Below are positions 11,031 through 22,110 of a stretch of DNA of 64,000 nucleotides, in pieces (the stretch's first letter is position 1; the number at the start of each line of letters is the position of its first letter). This DNA comes from Pictodentalium vernedei (Eukaryota; Mollusca; Scaphopoda; Dentaliida; Dentaliidae). The stretch is taken from NCBI GenBank assembly GCA_031216915.1, contig CM062295.1:179876927-179940926 (forward strand), in the 5' to 3' direction. The translations under genes and the position numbers were made by a program. The notes under the pieces are model-generated. The model was not told the DNA's origin. It searched no databases and saw nothing but the letters and a program-made list of their open reading frames with translations.

Positions 11031-13034
11031 TGACATCAGTCGGGTGAAGGCCCAAGGAGCCAGGTTCAAACCGAACGGGAGAGCTCTGAATTGAAAAACT
11101 CGATCTCGAAACGAGAACCAAAGGTATTTCCATGACGCCAGATGAATGGGTACATGGAAGTAGGCATCCTTCAGGTCGATACTGGCCGCAAAATCGCCCT
11201 GATGAACTGAACGTCGAACCGACCGGAAAGTCTCCATACTGAAACGAGGAGCAATTATGTACTCGTTCAGGGTACTCAGATCGATGACAGGATGAAATTG
11301 GCTGTTTTTCTTCGGCACCAAGAAAAGTCTCGTGTAAAACCCCGGTGAAAGGGTGTTCCGGACCACCTCGATCGCCCCTTTGGTGAGGAGATTGTCGATC
11401 TCCTGCACCAGAAGGTCCCGACGCAGAGAATCTGAAGGGACCTGAGTCGGAAGGGGCACCCGAGAAAAACTGGGGTGCCGATGGAAGGACAGTCGCAGAC
11501 CGGATTGAATGACGTCGAGGACCCAAGAGTCCGACGTTATCTCTGTCCAACGGTCGAAAAACAGCGACAGCCTTCCCCCGACTGGAGGCGAATCGAGGTG
11601 AGAACCTTCACTTGCGGCCTCGACGAGGCCCCGAGAGGAGAAACCACCTCGGGAAGTGACAGAGTCCTGAGACTTTCCAGCCTGAGGCTGCCAGCGGGCC
11701 TGGCCACGTCGGCACTTCTTATGAGCAGAAGGAGCAGACAGAGCCGACGCCGCCGACAAGGCAGACGCAGCAGCACGCTTGGCCGGCCTGGAACGACCCC
11801 CACCCGCAGCAGCAGGTGGGTCAAGCTGTCTCAGCAAAAGCTGGTCCTTCGAATGACGAAGATCTTCGCCACGAACAGCTTCCACGGAACCATGGAACAA
11901 CTGAGGTCCCACCAAAGAGGCAGACCTCAGAACAGCACGTTGCGCAGAAGGAAGGGATGGTAAAGAATCCAAAACAGCATCCCGGCGTGCCAGCTCCAAA
12001 TTAGTCGTGTTACAGGCGTGAGCGTGAGTCAAGTTCATAAGAGCCTGTGACAAAACGCGAAAAGGTGCCTGAGCGTCATCTAACTCCCCTGGTGGAAAAT
12101 ATTCAGCCAGAGCAGCGACGACATGGTCCGCGAGAGATAACATACCCAGCATCTCTCGGGACAGGCCCACCATAGACTCAACTACCGACATCGGGAGAAC
12201 TGCCGACTTAGGCTTAGTCAACCCGAGGGAAGAAGAATCCTCATCCACAGTAGTCATCCCTTGGAAGACTGGTGGAGACACAGAATCGTACACATGAAAC
12301 CGCGATGGAGGCAGAAAGGCATCAGCTCTAGAAAAGAAGGAACCCTTGAGAGCCTTAGAACGCATTTTGGCGTCTAAGCCCAGTAAGGACTCAACCACCT
12401 GAGCCGATTGCAGAGGACGCAAAGCCCCGGAGCTAGAAGGCTCAACAGGGTTACAGCACTCCACAGTGGACCGTGGCCGGACGGTCACTGAAGGCTGGTC
12501 GGAAGGTTGAACATCCGGCAATAAGCCAAAGACGAAATCCAAAGCCTGCCCCAAAACTGACGAGGGGGGCCCATCACCTTCAAGATACTCGTCATCCTCC
12601 GTAGCAGAGGAGACGTAGCCCAACTCGGGCTGATCAGCAGAAACCTCCTGTGAATACTGTGCAGTATCCAAGGGGCCAGGCGTGACATCTCGGCGACCGA
12701 CCAAAGGAGGTTGTGCCTCAGGAGGCACAGGGAGGCCAACTTGAGGGTTGCCAGAAAGCAACCGGGTGAGCGCGAAAACGGCCTGGCGCAGGTCACCCTG
12801 AGAATCCGTCGCAGCAGAATCACCCGACGGAGTGTCCTCCCAATGGACCCTTCTGGTAGAAGAACACAAATCCTCAGAAGAGACCGACGGCGAACGTCGA
12901 TTGGCAGACAGAATAGGAGCACGGTGAGAAGACACCGGAGGATAGTCCCGATTGTGACGCCCAGGGGCCATCACTGACCTCTGCGAAACAGAAGGTCCTG
13001 CCTGCAAATCCTCTAAAGAGACCGACGGCGCACG
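10995..13034 (-). pseudogene. DIRS gag C-part fused to RT N-part
   Basis: One frame that first encodes the C-terminal gag region (NLELARRDAVL and LRSASLVGPQLFHG, both matched in element 2) and a Ser/Ala/Arg-rich basic tail. It then enters the RT domain at VGGRLSLFFDRW (about 11585) with HPVIDLSTLN, SIDLKDAYFHV (motif A) and PFGLNLAPWAFTRL (motif B). In element 2 gag ends in its own frame at PRRSRR followed by TGA. Here the matching TGA lies out of frame at 11608-11610, and a 1-nt deletion near 11625 appears to have fused gag to RT. The frame ends early at 10995 because of the shift near 11020. Confidence 0.85.
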
Positions 13035-13290
13035 TCAATCGGTAGCTGGACCTAGGACACGGTGAGAAGACACCGGAGGATTGTCCCAAGAATGACAGGA
13101 ACCTGTCATTGGCCTCAGCACAGCAGACGGCCCCAACTGCCTATCCTCTGAGACCGACGGCAAGCATCGATCGACACCCAGACTCGGAACACAGTGAGGA
13201 ATCACCGGAGGAAGGTTCTGAGAGTGACAGCTAACAGGGGCTGTCACTGACCGCTGCCGAACAGCAGGCCCTGGATGCCAACGTCCCAAC
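12880..13290 (-). repeat. Degenerate ~120-bp repeats in gag linker
   Basis: Three imperfect tandem units, each encoding a block like PSVS-ED--GPS and PPVSSHR (for example at 12890-12940, 13015-13080 and 13145-13215). They lie between the Cys-rich N-terminus and the capsid-like part of gag. Element 2 does not show them. Confidence 0.6.
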
Positions 13291-14030
13291 ACCATCCCGC
13301 TAGGTGGCACACTAGCAGACGAAGGTGGAACAATAAACGATTCACTCGAGGGATGAGGAAGCGCTGCCGAAGCGACCGGCCGGCTCAACCGACTAGGAGC
13401 AAACCTAGCCAGATGAGACGGAGCAGACAGCAAACCCGCACAGCCCCGCCGCGAGGCTGGGGGAGGCTGAGAACACACAGACACACCAGCAGATACAGCC
13501 TCGGTCCCCCGAGACTGTAGACCATCCCCAGAGGAGATGGAAGAGCCACCATCAGACAGAATAGGATCTGGAGTAGCAACCTCCTCAACAACGGTCGACA
13601 GTGTAGGAGGCAGATCGGAGAGGGTTACCGAGCTGACCTCGGAAAAGCTCTCAACGAAAACAGACGCCTCAATAGTGACATCCGAAGACAAAGAGACCAC
13701 GGTCTCCTCGTCAAGTATCACTGAACTAACACCGCCAACAGTTGCAGAGGAACTCGCCACAGAAGTCAGATCCGAATCCTGTGTGATAGAGTCACCATGT
13801 GCACCAGCAGAAATGTCTGCTACGGCACGGCTACCCTTACCCCGAGAACGAGGGGTTCTAGCTCTGGAAAGAACCACCTTGTTCACAGAAGCCCAAAATT
13901 TAGAGGACCAAACCCCACAGATACCACATGATTGGGCCTGAGTGCAATTGTTGCAAGTGACACATGTGGCATGAGAATCGTCCACATGTTTCACCTGCAA
14001 ACAAGAGGTACAAGGAATAGTCTTAGGCAT
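13035..14030 (-). pseudogene. DIRS gag-like protein, N-terminal part
   Basis: Structural or nucleic-acid-binding protein of element 1. I place the start at ATG 14030 (MPKTIPC), because the open frame further upstream begins without ATG and would add an unrelated hydrophobic stretch. The N-terminus has seven Cys and a Trp spaced C-x2-C-x12-C-x2-C-x2-C-x5-C-x2-C-x2-W, identical in spacing to element 2; this suggests a zinc-binding fold. A long Ser/Thr/Pro-rich, low-complexity linker follows. The frame stops at TGA 13035-13037, where neighbouring repeat units have CGA (Arg), a likely C-to-T change; the same frame then continues into gag C-part and RT. Confidence 0.82.
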
Positions 14031-14298
14031 GATATCAAAACAATAATCAAGCTTCCCGCCGACGGAAAACAGTACTAAGGTCGTGTTCACACGTGGGGGA
14101 AAGACAAGATAAAGTGTGAAAAGAACAGCAATAAAAATACAAATTAACATTAAATAATAATAATAATTTGGTAGCTTGATAAAAGGATACAATCCAGTAG
14201 CACACTAAATATGAAGAATAAGTTGTTCACGAAGAATACATAGCATAATTAGCACGAGTCACAAAAATTTCCAACCATGTACAATGGCAGAAAATAAA
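14031..14298 (-). other. DIRS-1 leader between ITR and gag
   Basis: AT-rich, non-coding leader between the right ITR and the gag ATG. A hydrophobic open frame crosses part of it but lacks an ATG. Confidence 0.5.
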
Positions 14299-14523
14299 GG
14301 AATTGACGTCACGGTTGTTGCGCATGCGCTCGGTAAACGCAAGAGGTGTGCAGAGAGAGTACCTGTAATTTCGAGCGCTGGTCTCGCTCGACCCTTTTTT
14401 CGATCTTTTTCGTGCTTTTGCACTCGAGTACTTTTCCAACTTGTTTGGAAAAGATTCTAAAAGCTTGAGTTAGTTCCGAGGTAGGGCTTGCACTTATGTT
14501 ACAGCCAATTGTAAACAATTGTG
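14299..14523 (-). promoter_or_regulatory. DIRS-1 right ITR, probable promoter
   Basis: The terminal repeat upstream of gag. It contains GCGCATGCGC (NRF1-type palindrome, near 14320) and a perfect CRE palindrome TGACGTCA (14304-14311). In DIRS elements the ITR carries the promoter; these motifs suggest, but do not prove, the drivers here. It also holds a 69-codon ORF reading into the element (TIGCNISASPTSELTQ and on), present in the left ITR too. Confidence 0.6.
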
Positions 14524-15136
14524 AGTAGGTTGAAAAGAAACTGTTCACCTTTTCAATTTTATTCTCCCAATGTAATCAAACTATTTCATTTTCTCTGCAT
14601 TAAAACAGGAATTCAATCCAGAGTGGGTTTGCGGTCAGATAATAAACAAGTCTCAGGATATTCGGCCAAATAATGGTCTTGGGCTTTGCCCGTTATCTGA
14701 CTGAATACCCTTGGTCTTTTGTATTATCCTTTACCTAAAGCAAGGAAAACAACTCAATTTTGTTGTTTACATAAGGTGTGGAAGAGCAGTTTCTATGAAA
14801 TATGATGATAGCTTCTGGGATAGGGAAAGGCAGGAAGACAGCCAATCTGGCTATGCCTTTCCCTGCCAGTATACACCTTAAAAATTAATATTATCTCTTA
14901 TTGTGTATGTGCCTTATTATTGTAAATTGGATATTGTAGATGTATACACATTTGTCAGTTCTGTATTTGCTTAGTATACTGGTGAATAAAATATCTATCT
15001 ATCTATCTATCTGAAGAGCAATTTCTTCACCTAATATCATACAGCACTGACATTCCCCAGCGGTTCTCACTGCATCTTTGGAAACACCATGGTGCTACCC
15101 ATATCCATCTTTCAAAGCATCTCTCTCTCTTATGCA

Positions 15137-15176
15137 CACATGCATGCATGCACACACACATGCATGCATGCATGAA
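15137..15176. repeat. TGCA/CA microsatellite
   Basis: TGCATGCATGCATGCACACA-type alternating run. Confidence 0.85.
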
Positions 15177-15244
15177 CACATTTATGTATGCACACTCACC
15201 ATCAGACTTGTTTAACAGCTTTGTGGAGACTTGTTTGTTTTTTT

Positions 15245-15482
15245 CTGAGTGAAAACAAGTCATCACAAAAGAGGGTAAAAAACAATAATCAGCTGGGAGA
15301 AAACAACGGAAATCTAATGGGAACCCAAAGACTGTTGTCCATGCCCTCACAATTTGTTTTTTTCTTTTGTTCCAGGTGAAAACAAGTTCTTGCAAAAAAG
15401 GGTAAGAAAACACTAACTCATCAACTGGGAGAAAACAATGGAAATCTCATGGGAACCCAAAGACAATTGTCCACACTCTCAC
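15245..15482 (+). repeat. Tandem duplication, ~125-bp unit
   Basis: 15245-15352 and 15371-15482 share GTGAAAACAAGT, GGGAGAAAACAA and ATGGGAACCCAAAGAC in the same order with moderate divergence. Confidence 0.75.
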
Positions 15483-15806
15483 GAAACTCTCAAAACAGAC
15501 CCCTTCACAAACACACTCACACAGAAGACATACACACATATTTCAACATGTGTTATATATACTCAAATGAGTGAAGGATACAGTTAGATGAACCAGTCTG
15601 TTGTTTTGGTGGTGCTGGGAGATTCAATATAACCAGCTGTGCTTCATGAGATTTTTCTACGATGTGTTCATTCAGTCGGACTGCTGTGTGCATACGCCTC
15701 ACATTCTGCTTGTCCCTATAAAAACAAGATAAAAACATTAATTTAGAAAAAAAACAAACAAACAAACTGTTTCAATGATTGAATACTTCCCATATGACAC
15801 AACTAT

Positions 15807-16037
15807 TTAACCTTTTACCCAATGTAACGGCCAAAACCGACCAGTACTATTGTAAAAAATCGCCAATTAATTTTCATTTTTTGTCTCAAAAACATAGGTT
15901 ATGACAACTCGTTGGAATGAGCCCAAAGAGCTCATTCCACCGAGTCGTCATAATCTATGTTTTTGAGACAAAAAATTGGTTATTCAAGAATTTTTTTGGC
16001 AAGTGTTGTCTGCTTTTCATGTTAGGTAAAGTGTTAA
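15807..16037. mobile_element. MITE family A
   Basis: TTAA at both ends (15807 and 16034). The left end is TTAACCTTTTACCCAATG and the right end TTAGGTAAAGTGTTAA. The inner hairpin starts TTTTTGTCTCAAAAACATAG and is mirrored by TATGTTTTTGAGACAAAAAA. The right TTAA is shared with the next element. Confidence 0.88.
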
Positions 16038-16265
16038 GGGCCTAATTCTGACTTTGATAAGTTTTTACTGTAACAGGACAGGTGCCCCAACATGATGTCT
16101 CTAGGGAAACTAGCAAGGTACATTCCAAGTACCTTAGCAGTTGTTTCTATACAAGTCTTGGCTGCCTACAGAGGCAGCCAAGACATGCCTAGAAACAGCT
16201 GCAAAGCTACCTGTATGTCAAAATGTAGCAAAAATTTATAAAACTCTCGAGGCCCTGAAGGGTAA
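16034..16265. mobile_element. MITE family E
   Basis: Left end TTAAGGGCCTAATTCTGAC, right end GAGGCCCTGAAGGGTAA. The centre is the hairpin TTGGCTGCCTACAGAGGCAG CC. It uses the TTAA that closes the neighbouring MITE A. Confidence 0.82.
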
Positions 16266-16520
16266 ATGCTAAGTCTGCGAAAGTCTCCACCTGATGAATC
16301 CACTAAATCATGACCAGCGCTGACTACAAAATCAACATTTAGATCCTGTGTTTTGCGTTTCATTTTTTATCCAAGCTATAGCTTATGCTTCCTTATTGGA
16401 GTGACTTCATCTACTTCAATCCAGTGAGGTACTAACTACTAGCTATATATTGGAAGACAAAAGAGGAAAGATTTAAATTTTTTATATTTTTTCTGCCCTT
16501 TGTTATGTACAATGGAACCC

Positions 16521-16750
16521 ACTTATTTATTTATTGATGTTTACGGTCACGAATTTCTGCACAATGGCTAATCATGACAAGAACATGGAGATAAAGCCAA
16601 GTTTAGTCAATCGTTTATACCCATGTTGCCCATTTCAGAGGACTTCCACCCCAAGCACTGCTGACAGGGTACTATTTTACCAGTAAAACAGAGCTTCACA
16701 GTAAACTAGGATTGCTTCACTTCCCAGGGTTCCCACAGGGATTGAGCCTG
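16521..16750 (-). mobile_element. SINE S2
   Basis: About 230 bp in reverse orientation. It begins with the complement of an (AATAAAT)n tail, then the shared tail block CACAATGGCTAATCATGAC and a body motif CCCAAGCACTG. Same family as 16881, 22683, 31331, 43698, 45163 and 48572. Confidence 0.72.
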
Positions 16751-16880
16751 CTTAATTGGATAATTCTTAATTGAAAAAGCCTATTAACTGCAAATAAATA
16801 CAAAAACCAAAGCATTAATTAAACCATCAGTCAAATTTTAATCTGTTAATTGCATATAGTTTATCATAAATTAAACTCCG

Positions 16881-17135
16881 GTTATTTATTTATTTATTTA
16901 TTTATTAATTGGTATTTAAGGTCACATATTACTGCTCAATGGCTAATCATGACAGCAATATGGATACAAAGTCAAGTCCAGCTAATCGTTTATACTCATG
17001 TTGCACATTTTAGAGGATTTCCACTCCAGGCATTGGTTTTCCAGGTCCTATTCTATCAGTACAACAGAGCTTGTTTACCACAATAAACAAGCATCGACAC
17101 ATTCCAGGGTTCTCATGTGGAATTAAATTCCTGTT
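16881..17135 (-). mobile_element. SINE S2
   Basis: Reverse orientation, with a clean (TTTA)n tail complement at its left, then TTAAGGTCACATATTACTGC, CAATGGCTAATCATGAC, and body blocks ATTTTAGAGGATTTCCACTCC and GTACAACAGAGCTTGTTTACC. Confidence 0.78.
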
Positions 17136-17249
17136 AGCTGAATAAGAAATCGTGCAGTCAATCAAAGAATCACAGTGAAAACCAGTGAATTCCACACATT
17201 TATAGACCTATTGTGAGCCTCAGAATATGCAATATAAGCAAGTAATCTA

Positions 17250-18767
17250 TACTATTCAAAAAAAGTATGGGATATCCAAAATGATGTTGATATTTTTGGA
17301 AAATGGAATTGAATACGTGTGATTGGACACATCAATATGTTACCAAGATTAGTGTGGATCATGAATGTCACTGGCCCACGAAAACTTCATGCAGGTTTTT
17401 CGCACGAGCGCTGCGTTAATGTCTGTGGGGTACGTTTTGAAATTTTCATTTGTACTGGACTGGCTTTTTCACAAGTCTTGTCGTTCCTTTCTTGGTATAA
17501 ACTCGTTCACCAATAGTTTCTGGTCGAAACATAACTTTTGAGGTATGCGAAGACTGAATCGTGACGAACGTTTATGTGCCCTTGGCATGTTGGAAGCTGG
17601 CAACAGACAGACTGCAGTGGCTCAAATTCTCAACGTTACTCAATCGGTGATTAGCAGGTTGTGGTCACGCTACCGTCAGAAGGCAATGTTGATGACAGAC
17701 ATCGGGTCAGGTCATCCAAGGGCAACTGCTAACCAGGATCATTTCATCCTAACCACAGCATTACGTAACCGCCATCAAATTGCTGCAGAAATTGGACAGC
17801 ATCTGCACCGAGCGACAGATGTGCGAGTCAGTGGTCAGTCTATCCGAAATAGCCTACACAGTTGGAATTTGTATGCTCGACGACCTCGAATAATTCCACA
17901 TCTGACTGAACGTCACATCGCAGCAAATTGTAATTCGTGTGGAGCACGACAGTGCTGGGACAATCGTCGGTGGAGCAACATCATGTTTTCCAATGAATCG
18001 AGGTTCACTCTCAACTTCCACGACAGGCAAAACAGAGTGTGGCAGTGGCAGAACGAACGATACCATGATGTAACCATTAGGCAGCATGATCGTTTTGGTG
18101 GTGGATCGGTTATGGTGTGGGAAGGCATAACCATGACAAACAGCATTACACATCATCCAAGGGTGTGTCACAGGGCAGTACTACCTGTGACAACATGTTA
18201 GCAGCTCATGTGGTGCCATTTGTGCAATGCCATGGCCGTCAATTCATTTTCCAAGATAACAATGCAAGGGCACATAGGGCCTGTGTCACTACAGAGTTCC
18301 TCCAGGAGCAAAACATCACTACACTGCATTGGCCAGCACTATGTCCAGACTTTTCACCAATCGAGCATGTCTGGAATATATGCTTGGCAGGCGCCTACGA
18401 CTATGCCAACAGCCCCCTACCAATGTCCAGGAACTCGCCGCTGCACTGCAGGAGAAATGGAACAACATCAGTCAAGCTGATATTGGACATTTAGTGAAGA
18501 GCATGCCACGTCGGATCCATTTTTGTCTCACGAACCGAGGGGGATTTACAAGGTCTTGGACTGAATGTGGTAAATTCTCTGACTGACTGTCCATGTCTTC
18601 TACAGCTCAGCGTGCGGAATGTGTGCTTGTCAGACACCCAACTATCGCTGAAATCATTCACCAGATGTCATAGTGGAATGCCCCAACTGTCTTTTTGATG
18701 AAAATATAAATATATTTCTTCATATATCTCACTTTTATCAAATATCCCCTGCATTTTTTGAATGGTA
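17250..18767 (+). mobile_element. Tc1/mariner transposon, inactive
   Basis: About 1.5 kb, with TA on each side (17248-17249 and 18768-18769). The terminal inverted repeats are imperfect: left TACTATTCAAAAAAAGTATG, right ending CATTTTTTGAATGGTA. It contains one broken Tc1-type transposase. Confidence 0.88.
17545..18560 (+). pseudogene. Tc1-like transposase, frameshifted
   Basis: Cut-and-paste DDE transposase remnant. It starts at ATG 17545 with a helix-turn-helix DNA-binding region (RRLNRDERLCALGMLEAG, AVAQILNVTQSVISRLW). The DDE domain is spread over three frames. Frame one ends at 18201 and has MFSNESRFTL and DRFGGGSVMVW; frame two, from about 18180, has FQDNNARAHRA and SPIEHVWN; frame three, from about 18380, holds the C-terminus (NVQELAAALQEKWNNI). 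Tc1 relatives usually have FSDESRF at the first catalytic Asp, so Asn here would itself be damaging. The second Asp (QDNNARAH) and the catalytic Glu (PIEHVW) are present. At least two frameshifts make it a pseudogene. Confidence 0.88.
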
Positions 18768-18933
18768 TATTATATCTTATTTGATAGAGATTCAATAATT
18801 GGTAAACAGTTTATGGAACTCACATACGGTCAATTATTTCCATCAACTGACCTTGTCTGTCGAAAGTGTTGTTAAACTCCATTAATAAAAAAATAAAATT
18901 GTCAACTCATCGTCATTATTCAAAATTCCATTC

Positions 18934-19056
18934 TTAACCCTTAACTAAACCCAGATAGAAGATTACCCTTGAAAAATTAATTTTTTTCCTTCAAAAATAG
19001 TACATGAGCCTTCACTGGAATGAGCTCATTGGTCTCCTTCCACTGAAGAATCATAA
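18934..19056. mobile_element. MITE A-like left half
   Basis: TTAACCCTTAACTAAACC start and a central palindrome fragment (CACTGGAATGAGCTCATTGG), cut off by repeat R. No matching right half is clear. Confidence 0.5.
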
Positions 19057-19405
19057 AGCCCCACAAATATGTGAGTGGGCACTTTTTTATTTTATTTTTT
19101 ATTTTTATAATAATTTCTTTGCCATCAAAAGTTCATGTTCTTGGTTTGTTTTATGTTTTAGGCCTCATAATCTACAGAATAGCATGGGTGGTGGTGTATT
19201 TTGTCCCTTGAGTGCAAGTTGCACTCAAGGGACATATTTATCAATTTTATTAACTTGGGTAAAATACCTGACATAAACCATTTAATTTTTATTTTTTTAA
19301 GTTTGCATTGGTTTAAACGAAAGAGAGACTGCAACAGCCAAAATGACCATGTGGAGGGGGGGGGGGGGGGGGGGAGGGGAGCAGATTTTTAACTCTTTTA
19401 GGGTT
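19057..19405 (+). repeat. Interspersed repeat family R, copy 2
   Basis: Same order of blocks as 7481-7865; here the centre is the compact palindrome CCCTTGAGTGCAAGTTGCAC TCAAGGG. It contains a long G run at about 19354-19380. Confidence 0.72.
19354..19380 (+). repeat. Poly-G tract
   Basis: An almost uninterrupted G run, which could fold as a G-quadruplex; it is absent from the other two R copies. Confidence 0.85.
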
Positions 19406-19762
19406 TAACTATCTTTTGTATTTTATGTAAAGTAAAGGTTTAATATGTTGGAGTTATTTATTAATTATAAAGGTCTAATACCCACAACAGCCAGGGTCAT
19501 ATAGTGATAGACAGTTTCCCTGAGTACCCGGAGAGAATTGTAGTTGTCAGACTCTACAATTTTTTAACATGTACAATATTTAACTACATTTCCAGGATCC
19601 AGTTTGTATCACAGAAAACTAGAAGGATCTCACTTCTATAAAGAAATTGGCTAATGGACTGATATGGCTTTAGGGAAATAATAACATTTCATCCGAGTGC
19701 TGATTTGTCACTGTCCTCAGTCTCCCCTTCTAATTCTGAGGTTTCCATTGAACAGTTCTCTA
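19406..19762. other. No gene seen
   Basis: No repeat or coding signal recognised. Confidence 0.45.
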
Positions 19763-20012
19763 TTAACCCTTTACCTAACATGAAAAGCAGACGACACTTG
19801 CAAAAAAAATTCTTGAATAATTATTTTTTTTCATTTTTTGTCTCAAAAACATAGGTTATGACCCCTCATTGGAACAAGCTCGACGAGCTCATTCCAATGA
19901 GGGGTTATAACCTATGTTTTTGAGATAAAAAATGAAAATATTTTGAAAATTAATTGGCGATTTTTTAGAATAGCGCCCTTTGGTTTTGGCCGTTACGTTG
20001 GGTAAGGGTTAA
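19763..20012. mobile_element. MITE family A
   Basis: TTAACCCTTTACCTAACATG on the left; CGTTACGTTGGGTAAGGGTTAA on the right (last 20 bases from GTTACG). The central hairpin TTTGTCTCAAAAACATAGG and its complement surround ATTGGAACAAGCTCG. TTAA on both sides; opposite orientation to 28656-28905. Confidence 0.9.
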
Positions 20013-20612
20013 CTCTGTCACTTGTCCAATCTACCCTGTCTGTTTGAAAGTCAACCCATTCCAGATAAATGAGCTGACTTTTGCAAAGTTTATTCTCATT
20101 GATTATATTTTCTCAAAGAACATTTTCTCCCCTATCCAAATGTTGCACTTGTTAAATTTTTACCACTTCAGTGTTGATTCCAAAATTGCCAAATATTTTC
20201 TGTGAAAAAAATTTGAGAACTAATTTATCCTGTGACGAATGTATCTATCCCATGATGCTCACTGAAAGAGGTCATTGAGTACTTCATTTAAAACATCAAT
20301 ATAAAAAAATGATAATTCAGTAAAACATGTTCATAACATGATAGATCTCACTATTTCATTTTGCAAGCAAAATGCTATCATTTCACGTAACAATTGACAA
20401 AAATTGTTCAATGCCATGCACCAAAAATGCTATTTTGCTTCCAAAATGGTTCCTCGACATTTGTCACTAGACACCTCGTAGTAGGATATCAGGGCACTAG
20501 ACTCTTGGTTGGTGTAACATTATGCCACAAAGACATTAGGGTGTGATCAAAATCAAAAATTCAAATTTGTATTCCTTTTATTGTTTTGTACCATTCAACA
20601 GACACATTGTTA
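20013..20612. other. No gene seen
   Basis: AT-rich; a small palindrome TTTTGCAAGCAAAA lies near 20359. Confidence 0.45.
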
Positions 20613-20859
20613 TTAACTCTTTGCATGCTGCTGGCAGATATTCTCACCAGAACACCAATACTCATGCCAACAGAAAGGGTATAATTTGGCTTCATTTCAA
20701 TAGAATGCATTGCTGTATGTTGGATCAATCATATCATGAATGATAAATGGGCTTCATTTGTTCGAATATTTCATCAAATCCAGTCATGACTGCTTCCTAG
20801 CAGCCATGACTGGATTTCATGAAAAAAATCACGAACATACTCAGCAGGTTAAGAGTTAA
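20613..20859. mobile_element. MITE family B
   Basis: Left TTAACTCTTTGCATGCTGC, right CAGGTTAAGAGTTAA. Inner hairpin ATCAAATCCAGTCATGACTG mirrored by CAGCCATGACTGGATTTCAT. TTAA at both ends. Confidence 0.82.
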
Positions 20860-21010
20860 CCATTTATCAAAAACAATGGTAAAATCCAATCAGCACTATA
20901 TACTAAAATTGCCATTCAAATATTTTCTTCCAGTTTTTGCCTCAAAAACACAGCTCACTACTCCTCATTGAAATGAGCTTTTCAATCATGATCCAAAGAT
21001 ATGAGCTATA
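20856..21010. mobile_element. MITE A fragment abutting MITE B
   Basis: Begins TTAACCATTTATC and follows family A through AAAATTGCCATTCAAATATT and the GCCTCAAAAACACAG hairpin arm, then decays after the centre. It shares TTAA 20856-20859 with MITE B. Confidence 0.6.
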
Positions 21011-21182
21011 TTATTCAGGGATGAGAATAACATGCAACAAAAGTCACAGAAATCATTTAAAATTCTCACATTTTTTAGACTAAATTTATGAAATTTCTTT
21101 TTCTTCAAAAGATAAAAGAACACAGAGTGAATCTGATGGTTGACAGATATTTTATTGCTATAAATTTGTATGAAAATAGTCT

Positions 21183-21403
21183 TTAACCCCCAATGGCCTA
21201 TTTCCGACAGTAGAACAGGTGCCCTTAACATGTCATCATGAGGAGGTCCTGCTGACAATAGATAAATTACATAAGCAGTGGTTTCTAGTCATGTCTTGGA
21301 TGCCTTAAGAGGCATAACTAGAAATCACTGCTAATCCATTAGATGTATAGAGGCTGTGAAACGGTGGAAATTCAAGACACTTGACCAGGCCCTGAAGGGT
21401 TAA
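21183..21403. mobile_element. MITE family E
   Basis: TTAACCCCCAATGGCCTA on the left, CAGGCCCTGAAGGGTTAA on the right, TTAA on both sides. Central inverted block CAGTGGTTTCTAGTCATGTC. Confidence 0.8.
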
Positions 21404-21423
21404 AATCATTTACAGATATTTAT

Positions 21424-21727
21424 TGGAGTTAAATGACACTTTTGACAGCTAGTGTCACATTGTGTCAGACAGCTTTATGGATGCAGGAAGCTGGAGAACC
21501 AAGAGAGGACCTCTGGGCAGCGGCAAGCAGCTGCGAGACTCCCCAATGTAATAACTCAGCACAAGCAGGGGAAGTACTGGTTTGAAGACAAGTGCACCAT
21601 TGGCGTGCAGTACGCCTTAGTTTTCAGCACCACCATGTGGTCAATCAGGATTAAGTGCCCAAGGACACAATGCAATTACCAGATTTTCATATATATTTCT
21701 GGAGATAAAATTTCAGCCATTGTGGCC
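21424..21727 (-). mobile_element. SINE S1, tail type 2
   Basis: Reverse orientation. It starts TTATTGGAGTTAAATGACAC (tail type 2), then a body with CAAGTGCACCATTGGCGTGC and CAGTACGCCTTAG. The tRNA-like head is missing. Confidence 0.65.
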
Positions 21728-22110
21728 TGAATTCGTTGATATCAACAAATTTGCTAAAATTTCTCAGCCCCATATTTGAGAATCAAAAAGAAGGTTAAAT
21801 AGCCAAAGCTCTATCCTCCTGACTAAACAGGACTAACGAAGGTATTGTTGTAATTCTTAGGGATTTATACAAGTATTTCTATAAACTAAAGAGTCAAAAG
21901 CCTGATCAAGTATACACTTGAATTTATATATTAACAATAGGTAAAGACTAAAAGTTAATAATCTGGCCTCGAATAAACTTGAATATGTGTAAACAACTAT
22001 GTGGTAAAGACGTGTATGTGATATGAATTATAAGATAGACCTTGAGTGGATAATTGATCTTACTGTTTACTCTTAATCTCAATAAGGATTAGAAGTGTAA
22101 ACAATACTTG
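21728..22110. other. No gene seen
   Basis: No repeat or coding signal recognised. Confidence 0.45.

Larger units (their letters stand above)
8068..14540 (-). mobile_element. DIRS-type retrotransposon, element 1
   Basis: A complete but mutated DIRS retrotransposon reading on the minus strand: gag, RT/RNase H, then tyrosine recombinase. It has 225-bp inverted terminal repeats and an internal complementary region. DIRS elements are copied through RNA and integrated as a DNA circle by their recombinase, without target duplication. Borders come from the internal complementary region, whose two halves are the reverse complements of the left and right ends and overlap by TTT (8470-8472). Lesions: TGA at 13035, 1-nt changes near 11625 and 11020, TGA at 10084 and TGA at 9791. 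The two ITRs differ at about 4 of 225 positions. Confidence 0.92.
14541..15806. other. No gene seen; simple repeats
   Basis: Non-coding. It holds a hairpin at about 14820-14862 (GGGAAAGGCA / TGCCTTTCCC), an (ATCT)n run near 14993-15012, and the repeats listed next. Confidence 0.5.

Noticed and set aside
8800-13941. Plus-strand and alternative minus-strand open frames across DIRS-1 (for example 8735-9220, 10339-10872, 11475-11963)
   Set aside because: They are antisense or out-of-phase shadows of gag, RT and recombinase; no independent motif or domain.
17854-18171. Minus-strand frames inside the Tc1 element
   Set aside because: Antisense shadows of the transposase.
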